A DNA stretch of 64,000 bases. It comes from Umezawaea tangerina (GTDB taxonomy: Bacteria; Actinomycetota; Actinomycetes; Mycobacteriales; Pseudonocardiaceae). The position numbers and the translations under genes were made by a program. Below, in pieces: positions 58,711 to 64,000 of this stretch. The notes beneath the pieces were generated by a model, which worked only from the letters and a program-made list of their open reading frames with translations, did no database searches and was not told where the DNA came from. The stretch's first letter is position 1. Each line of letters opens with the position of its first letter. The stretch covers positions 1 to 64,000 of the forward strand of contig NZ_PVTF01000003.1 in NCBI RefSeq assembly GCF_003002815.1, written 5' to 3'.

Positions 58711-59208
58711 TCACCGATCCCCCACCCCACAACCAATCCCATCCCGGTTGAAGTCCAGCTCATGCCGGTCCTCCCCCACCACCTCAACCCTCCGAACCCC
58801 GTGCCCCCTCAACCAGTCGCACTCGTCCACCAGCATCGGGAACAACCACGGCACGCACAGCCCATCGCTCTGGTAGTCCTCATCGCACCCCCCCAACTCC
58901 TCCAGCCAAGGCGGCACCCGACCCCCGGGCTTCACCGGCGGCTTCGGATCCGGCTTGGGATCCGCCGTCCGAACCTCAGTGGTCTCCACAGGGGGAGGCG
59001 GCGGAGGAGGCGGAACAGTAGTAGGCCCCACCCCCACCACCCCGGTCGTGAACGTCGCGCTCAGCATCGGTTCGGGCCCGAAGCTCCCCTGGACCTGGCG
59101 GACGTCGACCGGCATCGGGCCGCCGGAGAGCACGAGGGCACCGATCATCGACCCGCCGATCAGCACGGCCCCCGCGATGGCGAGGACCCGGCGTCTGCCA
59201 AAGATCAT
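58711..59208 (-). CDS. Membrane-anchored protein with Excalibur-like domain
   Basis: The 165-aa protein has an N-terminal membrane span (about 8-30), a proline-rich linker (about 60-95, eight consecutive prolines) and a C-terminal domain with cysteines (LGGCDEDYQSDGLC, DECDWLRG). It ends in ELDFNRDGIGCG, close to the Excalibur calcium-binding motif DxNxDGxxC. It is likely extracytoplasmic. No partner is evident. Confidence 0.75.
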   Translation of the reverse strand: MIFGRRRVLAIAGAVLIGGSMIGALVLSGGPMPVDVRQVQGSFGPEPMLSATFTTGVVGVGPTTVPPPPPPPPVETTEVRTADPKPDPKPPVKPGGRVPPWLEELGGCDEDYQSDGLCVPWLFPMLVDECDWLRGHGVRRVEVVGEDRHELDFNRDGIGCGVGDR

Positions 59209-59366
59209 CCCAGATGCACCCGCTCACCGATTCCACGCCCACGGCGCCACGTGGAATCGCCGCGAACGGTGAAGGCGTTACCGATTGGGCCAATCGGAGT
59301 GTGGGGGGATGGGCTTTGCGTGACAATCGGACGAACGCCGACCCGATCCCGTGATGAGAGGTCTCC

Positions 59367-59849
59367 ATGAACGATCCCGCCCAGCGAGCGGCGCTCGAAG
59401 CCCGCAACGCGGCTCTGCGCACCCAGGTCGACTCGATGCTGGCCAACCTCGAACGCCAGACGTCCGCTTTGCGCGACGCCCAGGCGGAGGCCGTGTCGAA
59501 GACCGGCAGCGCGACGTCGCAGGACGGGCTCGTGCAGGTGGTCGTGAACGCGGCGGGCATCGTGACCGATGTGAAGTTCGCCCCCGCGGCCTTCGAGCGC
59601 AGCACGCCCGACAAGCTCGCCCAGTCCGTGGTGCGGGTCGTCCAGGCCGCGGCGGCGGACGCGCGGCGGCAGGCCGACGCGGCGATGGCGCCGTTCCAGC
59701 AGAACGTGCCGGACCTGCCCGACCTGTTCCCCGGCGCGCCGTCGCTGAAGGACCTGGTGCCCACCCCGCCCGCCGTGCCGGTGGCCCCGCCGAAGCGCCC
59801 GGACGACGACGAGCCCCGTGACTCCCTGATGGACAGGAACGACTGGTGA
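59367..59849 (+). CDS. YbaB/EbfC-like protein of an ESX cluster
   Basis: The 160-aa protein has a coiled helix start (ALRTQVDSMLANLERQTSAL) and a YbaB-like core (DGLVQVVVNAAGIVTDVKFA, LAQSVVRVVQAAAADARRQA), then a proline-rich tail. YbaB-like proteins of this type sit directly before WXG100 genes in actinomycete ESX loci and may act as chaperones or nucleoid proteins. It overlaps the next gene by 4 bp (GTGA). Confidence 0.82.
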   Translation: MNDPAQRAALEARNAALRTQVDSMLANLERQTSALRDAQAEAVSKTGSATSQDGLVQVVVNAAGIVTDVKFAPAAFERSTPDKLAQSVVRVVQAAAADARRQADAAMAPFQQNVPDLPDLFPGAPSLKDLVPTPPAVPVAPPKRPDDDEPRDSLMDRNDW

Positions 59850-60157
59850 CAGGTTTCGAGGTAGACCCCACGGCCCTGCGTTCGGCTTCGCCGAAGTTCT
59901 CCTCCACCGGCGACAAGCTCGCCGACGCGTGGGACGCGCTGCGTTCGGTCATGGACGCCGAGGGCACCTGCTGGGGCAACGACGAGGTGGGCCAGAAGTT
60001 CGCCCAGGGCTACACGCCCGCCGCGGACACCGCGCGCCAGGCGTTCCCCGGTATCGCGGAGGCCATCCAGAACATCCGGACCGAGCTCGACGACACCGCC
60101 ACGACCTGGGAGCAGTCCGACCTGGGCAACGCGCGGTCGTTCGGCGCGCAGGGCTGA
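59846..60157 (+). CDS. WXG100-family type VII secretion substrate
   Basis: The 103-aa helical-hairpin protein has TGFEVDPTALRSASPKFSST at the start. The turn region is reached through GTCWGNDEVGQKFAQGY, where the W-x-G turn reads CWGND, and the second helix contains AIQNIRTELDDTATTWEQSD. It is expected to form a helical dimer and be exported by an ESX system. The GTG start overlaps the YbaB-like stop. Confidence 0.82.
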   Translation: MTGFEVDPTALRSASPKFSSTGDKLADAWDALRSVMDAEGTCWGNDEVGQKFAQGYTPAADTARQAFPGIAEAIQNIRTELDDTATTWEQSDLGNARSFGAQG

Positions 60158-60167
60158 GGGGGCGCGC

Positions 60168-61310
60168 ATGGGCATCGAGATTCCCGGAGCGGTCGAGTGG
60201 CTGGTCCCGATCGTGGTCGGCGCCGACTGGCCCGAGGGCGACGAGACGGCGCTGCGCAGGCTGAGCGAGGCGTGGACGGCCGCGGGCACGGCGGTCGGCG
60301 AGGTCGTGCAGGAGGGCAACGGCGCGTCCACGGCCGTGCTCGGCTGCATGACCGGCGCGACCTCGGAGGCGTTCGACAAGTACTGGAAGCAGTTCGTCGA
60401 GGGTGACGCCTACCTCGTCAACCTCCAGCAGCTCTGCACCGACCTGGCGTCGGGCTGCGACGACGCCGCGCTGAACATCGAGTACACCAAGCTCAGCATC
60501 ATCGCGGCGCTGATCATCCTGGCGGCCCAGATCGCGGCCATGATCGCGTCCGCGGTGGCCACGTTCGGCGCGAGCACAGCCGGTGTCCCGATCGCGCAGG
60601 CCGCGACCCGGATCACCGTGCAGATGTTCTTCCGCGAGCTGATCAAGCAGATCGCCATCAACGTGGCCATCAACGTCGGCGTCGACCTGGCGATCCAGGG
60701 TGGGCAAGCGCTTGCGGGCAACCGCAAGAGCTGGGACGCGGGCAAGACCCTCGACGCGGGCATCGCCGGTGTGGCCGCGGGTGTCGCGGGCGGCACGGTC
60801 GGGGCCCTGTCGAAGGGGATCGGCACCACCACCAGCAGCTTCGTCCAGGCCGCCGGTCGCGGCGCGGTCGAAGGCGCGATCGGCGGTGCGGGCGGCAACG
60901 TCCTGAACAACTTCGCGCACGGCAAGTTCGGCCTGGAGGACACGCTCGGCGCCGTGGTGTCCGGGGCGTCCTCGGGCAGCGTCGGCGGTGCCGTGGGCGG
61001 CATGTCCAACCGGCACGGCGGGCTGACCGACACCTGGGGCACCGGCACGTCGCCCGACGGGACGACGACCGCGGGTGCCAACACCCAGGGCCACACCTAC
61101 CAGACGCCCGACGGTGCGACCGTGCGGGCGAACGTGCCCGGCAACCCGTACAACGGCGGCTGGGGCTCGGGCAACGCCCAGCACATCCCCGGTGACGGCG
61201 GGCCGAACAACGTCAACGACGCGCACGACGACGACTACGAGGTCAAGACCTCCGCGAACCCGCCGCGGATGGTCGGCGACCTCGACCTGCCCGACCCGCC
61301 GAGGCGGTAG
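60168..61310 (+). CDS. WXG100-like / CpnT-N-terminal-like ESX protein
   Basis: The 380-aa protein opens with IPGAVEWLVPIVVGADWPEG, the phrase typical of WXG100-like N-terminal domains of CpnT and other polymorphic ESX toxins. A helical region (about 30-110) and hydrophobic glycine-rich segments (about 105-260) follow, with a C-terminal tail rich in Gly, Asn and Asp (about 280-380) but no recognisable enzymatic domain. It may be a carrier that lacks its toxin, an intact effector of unknown type, or a scaffold. It starts 10 bp after the WXG100 gene. Confidence 0.75.
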   Translation: MGIEIPGAVEWLVPIVVGADWPEGDETALRRLSEAWTAAGTAVGEVVQEGNGASTAVLGCMTGATSEAFDKYWKQFVEGDAYLVNLQQLCTDLASGCDDAALNIEYTKLSIIAALIILAAQIAAMIASAVATFGASTAGVPIAQAATRITVQMFFRELIKQIAINVAINVGVDLAIQGGQALAGNRKSWDAGKTLDAGIAGVAAGVAGGTVGALSKGIGTTTSSFVQAAGRGAVEGAIGGAGGNVLNNFAHGKFGLEDTLGAVVSGASSGSVGGAVGGMSNRHGGLTDTWGTGTSPDGTTTAGANTQGHTYQTPDGATVRANVPGNPYNGGWGSGNAQHIPGDGGPNNVNDAHDDDYEVKTSANPPRMVGDLDLPDPPRR

Positions 61311-63158
61311 CTACACCCAGGGCTGATAGCCCAGGACCGGGGCGTGGTCCGGACGGACCTCGCCCCAGTCCGGGCTTCCGGGTGGCAACGAGTGGTGCTC
61401 GGCCTCGCGCATGCGCGGCCGGATGCGCGCCCAATCGACCAGCGCGATCACCGCGATCACCGCCGCCACGAGTCCGGGCACGAGCATCGGGGCCGCGGGG
61501 AGCAGCAGGAACGCGAAACCGCCCGCCACGGCCGCGACGAACAGCCGCCAGCCGGGGATCCTGGCCTGCACCCCGCCGCCGCTCGTCCTGGTCACCGCCC
61601 ACGCGCGCAGCCGGTGCCAGCCGTCGAGGTCCAGGTCGTCCGGCGGTGCGGGGGCCGCGTTGGCCGCTCGTGCCTTGACCAGTTCCGCGATGAGCCTCAG
61701 CTCGGGTGTCGGCAGGAGCCACTGCTGGGGCCCGGCCACGACCCGCAGCCAGGTGGAGTCGAAGACCGCGTGCCCGAGGCCGCCGGGCGACTGCCACCTC
61801 CCCGCCTCGGGTGCCGTTCGCACGCCGCACTGCACCAGGCCGAGGTCGGTCAGCCACAGAGCGAACTGCGGCACGCCGTGGGTCTTGCGCACCAGGCGGT
61901 CCTCCTGGACGAACAGCCGCTCACCGCTCTGGAGCTTGAACGGCACCTCGACACCGCTGCCGCCCAGGTCGGTGCCGCGCCAGTTCGTGAACACCGCGCC
62001 CGCGAGCCGCCCGAGCACCGGGCACAGCACGAGTGCCAGTGCGAACAGCCACTGCCGCTGGACCACCAGCCACATCAGCGTCACCGGCACCGGCAGGAAC
62101 GCCACCCTGCCCCACACCCGCGGCACCCGCAGGTTGCACAGCCAGGCCACGATGGCCACACCGATCCACGCCAGGAAACCGGCTGTCGCCGAGGTGGCCA
62201 GCAGCAGCGCGAGCGGAAGCCCCGCCACCCCGACCAGCGCCGGCGGTGCGGCGATGAGCCAGCGGGCGGTGAGTCCCGGACCGGTCGGCAGCGGCTCGTC
62301 CGGCCCGCGGACCGCGTAGACCTTCGGTCCGACCGGGTCCGGTGCGGGCAGCACCTCGGCGACGTGGGTGTCGAGCACCACCTCGGGCCGGTCGACCCGC
62401 GACGGCAGCGCCCGGCCGGTCCGGGCGCGGACCAGCTCGGCGAACGCCTCCGCCTTCACGACCGGCAGCACCTGGTCCTCCGCGCCGATGCGCACGACGA
62501 CCACCTCGCCCGAGGGCACCGACTCGCTCGGACCGTTGCGCAGCACGGCCCACGGCGCCTCGTCCGGGACGGCGGCGCGCACCCCGACGGACGTGATGTC
62601 GTCGAGCCGGATGGCCTTCCACGGCACGCTGCCGAGCTTCGCCCCCGGCGGGAGCTCCTTCGGCTCGGTGGCGCCCCGCTGCAACCAGACCTCCAGCGCC
62701 TCGTCCGTCACGACGACGGAGTCGTTGCTCCAGAACGACTTCCGCACCGCCCGCGTCGGGAAGCTCACGTGGTGCGGCGTGCCGCCGAGGGTGGCGGGCG
62801 CCGCGGACGTCACCGCGCGGTGGGCGAGCCACGCGCAGAACGCGGGCGGCAGCGGCAGGAGGACGTAGACCAGGATGTTCAGGGCCGGGTTGAGCCCGAG
62901 CGGCCGCAGGTGGACGACGATCGCCGCCGTCGCGCCCATCGCCTGGACCGCGGCGGTGAACAGCGACACCGCGGGCCAGCGGTGGGACCTGTAGCGGTTG
63001 CGCGCGCCGAACCACGCCAGCGCGAACAGCGGGGCGACGGCGAGCACGGCCGGGACGAGCATGTCCGACTTCTCCGTGGCCAGCAGCGGCAACGGGAGCG
63101 CGGCGTAGAGCAGGTGGATCGCGAGGGTGAGGACCAGCAGGAACCGGGGGAGCAGCAT
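61311..63158 (-). CDS. Multi-span membrane protein (615 aa)
   Basis: The protein begins MLLPRFLLVLTLAIHLLYAA. It has about four spans in the first 130 residues, a soluble beta-rich middle (about 150-290), three or four more spans (about 295-400), another soluble region and a final pair of spans (about 530-580). No family is recognised. It faces the ESX cluster convergently with its stop next to the effector stop. It is transcribed after the PPOX gene (2-bp gap), so the two may be linked. Confidence 0.7.
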   Translation of the reverse strand: MLLPRFLLVLTLAIHLLYAALPLPLLATEKSDMLVPAVLAVAPLFALAWFGARNRYRSHRWPAVSLFTAAVQAMGATAAIVVHLRPLGLNPALNILVYVLLPLPPAFCAWLAHRAVTSAAPATLGGTPHHVSFPTRAVRKSFWSNDSVVVTDEALEVWLQRGATEPKELPPGAKLGSVPWKAIRLDDITSVGVRAAVPDEAPWAVLRNGPSESVPSGEVVVVRIGAEDQVLPVVKAEAFAELVRARTGRALPSRVDRPEVVLDTHVAEVLPAPDPVGPKVYAVRGPDEPLPTGPGLTARWLIAAPPALVGVAGLPLALLLATSATAGFLAWIGVAIVAWLCNLRVPRVWGRVAFLPVPVTLMWLVVQRQWLFALALVLCPVLGRLAGAVFTNWRGTDLGGSGVEVPFKLQSGERLFVQEDRLVRKTHGVPQFALWLTDLGLVQCGVRTAPEAGRWQSPGGLGHAVFDSTWLRVVAGPQQWLLPTPELRLIAELVKARAANAAPAPPDDLDLDGWHRLRAWAVTRTSGGGVQARIPGWRLFVAAVAGGFAFLLLPAAPMLVPGLVAAVIAVIALVDWARIRPRMREAEHHSLPPGSPDWGEVRPDHAPVLGYQPWV

Positions 63159-63160
63159 CG

Positions 63161-63571
63161 TCAGCCGCTCCGGTCCGGGCCCGCGCGGTGCGGGGTCACG
63201 CGCAGCAGGACGCGCCGCTCGGACTCCATCGCCGCCCGGTACTCGTCCCAGTCCGGGTGCTCGCCCGACACCAGGCGGTAGTACTCCACGAGGCCGTCCA
63301 TGGCCTCCGGCAGCGGCACGACCTCCGCGGTGCCCTCGATCTGGATCCACTGGCCGAAGAACTGGTCGGGCAGCACGCACAGCCAGACGCGGGGGTCGTT
63401 GCGCAGCTGGCGCACCTTGTACGCCGTCTCGCGGGTGCTGAGCAGCAGGTCGCCCCGGTCGTCGACGGCGACGAGCACCGGTGACATCTGGGGGCTGCCG
63501 TCGGAACGGGTCGCCGCGAGCACCGCGCGGTGGTGGCCGCGGATGAACTCCCGCGCCTCATCGAGATCCAT
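63161..63571 (-). CDS. PPOX-class (F420/FMN-binding split barrel) enzyme
   Basis: The 136-aa protein has the split-barrel pattern HRAVLAATRSDGSPQMSPVL, VAVDDRGDLLLSTRETAYKV, RQLRNDPRVWLCVL and the end RVLLRVTPHRAGPDR. Such enzymes reduce small substrates with F420 or FMN. The ATG at 63571 (MDLDEAREFI) is typical. The substrate is unknown. Confidence 0.85.
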   Translation of the reverse strand: MDLDEAREFIRGHHRAVLAATRSDGSPQMSPVLVAVDDRGDLLLSTRETAYKVRQLRNDPRVWLCVLPDQFFGQWIQIEGTAEVVPLPEAMDGLVEYYRLVSGEHPDWDEYRAAMESERRVLLRVTPHRAGPDRSG

Positions 63572-63622
63572 GCGCACATCATGTCGTGACGCAGCGCCGC
63601 ACGCCTGTGACACGATGAAATC

Positions 63623-64000
63623 GTGGCGACACCCGACTCGGTGACCTGGCAGCTGCACGCCGATCCCGCGATGTGGGTGGCGGGCATCTCCAGCCTGTAC
63701 CTGCAGGCGCTGCACCCGCTCGCCGCCGCCGGTGTCGTGCAGAACTCGAACTTCCAGCGCGACCCGCTGGGCAGGCTGTCGCGCACGGCGACCTTCGTGG
63801 GCGTCTGCACCTACGGCACGGCCGAGGAGGTCGACGCCGCCGCGGCGAAGGTCCGGTCGGTGCACCGGTCGTTGCGCGGCACGGACCCCGACACCGGGTC
63901 GTCGTTCCGGATCGACGACCCGGAGCTGCTGCGCTGGGTGCACTGCGCCGAGGTGCACTCGTTCCTGACCGTGGTGCGCCGGGCCGGGTACCGGCTCACC
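63623..64000 (+). CDS. MpaB/DUF2236 oxygenase-like protein, N-terminal part
   Basis: The frame reads DPAMWVAGISSLYLQALHPL, AAAGVVQNSNFQRDPLGRLS, TFVGVCTYGTAEEVDAAAAK and LLRWVHCAEVHSFLTVVRRA. The HP of ALHPLAA and WVHCAEVHSF are typical of the DUF2236 heme-oxygenase-like (latex-clearing-protein relative) family. Start GTG at 63623. The gene continues past the right edge, so its C-terminal half is unseen. Confidence 0.85.
   Translation, partial: MATPDSVTWQLHADPAMWVAGISSLYLQALHPLAAAGVVQNSNFQRDPLGRLSRTATFVGVCTYGTAEEVDAAAAKVRSVHRSLRGTDPDTGSSFRIDDPELLRWVHCAEVHSFLTVVRRAGYRLT

Overview
The window is chromosomal DNA of a high-GC actinomycete. The mycothiol synthase, the GlnR-type nitrogen regulator, a WhiB protein, ESX (type VII) substrates, DUF397/DUF5753 pairs and frequent GTG starts point to the Actinomycetia, and the gene set looks most like Pseudonocardiales (Saccharothrix/Lentzea/Actinosynnema-like). 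This placement is inference; the genus cannot be read from the sequence.

Left chromosomal arm (1-25841): the N-terminal part of an IS630-type transposase runs off the left edge. Next come a secreted two-CBM, two-FN3 GH18 chitinase behind a DasR-type (dre) operator; the 5-oxoprolinase subunits pxpB-pxpC behind a perfect 15-bp palindrome; a nitrobindin-like gene preceded by a 32-aa membrane peptide; and a sulfur operon (DUF4395, thiosulfate sulfurtransferase, DUF1416/SseC) headed by a cysteine-rich leader peptide that looks like a cysteine attenuator. An overlapping hydrolase-LmeA-thioredoxin operon is divergent from glnR. Then follow mshD, the pstSCAB phosphate operon with a two-unit PHO box, a MarR/hydrolase divergent pair with twin operators, phoU, a very long LytR-CpsA-Psr protein with a TGRRAAP repeat tract, a GGDEF protein, a lipoprotein overlapping a dihydrouridine synthase gene, a Cu/Zn superoxide dismutase and lysA.

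Integrated element (25872-48690, about 22.8 kb): a site-specific element sits in the 3' half of a tRNA-Lys(TTT) gene and is bounded by identical 45-bp att cores. From the left it carries a tyrosine integrase whose last codons lie in the att core, a repressor and excisionase divergent pair, a lambda-O-like initiator gene with four internal dyad repeats followed by DnaB, small regulators and membrane genes, and a leftward transfer operon (about seven small proteins, a SpdB/DUF2637 protein, a TraB/FtsK translocase). Further right are an RHH regulator, zinc-binding small proteins, a DUF5753/DUF397 pair, a 979-aa tape-measure-like protein, a WhiB protein, DUF6907- and DUF6011-like proteins and a Phd-like antitoxin with an XRE partner. 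The integrase, replication and TraB/Spd modules fit an actinomycete integrative and conjugative element (AICE). No capsid, portal or terminase gene is visible, so the tape-measure-like gene stands alone.

Right chromosomal arm (48691-64000): the displaced tRNA terminator, a DUF4232 lipoprotein, a CobW-type GTPase, then a three-gene cassette (NfeD/YqiJ-like OB-fold membrane protein, 711-aa flotillin, 1612-aa AAA+ 'DNA repair ATPase'). This cassette is the most system-like group of unassigned function here. After a repeat-rich intergenic region with a perfect 26-bp inverted repeat come an Excalibur-type secreted protein, an ESX cargo cluster (YbaB-like, WXG100-like, CpnT-N-terminal-like without a visible toxin domain), a 615-aa membrane protein, a PPOX-class F420-type enzyme and the start of an MpaB/DUF2236 oxygenase cut by the right edge.
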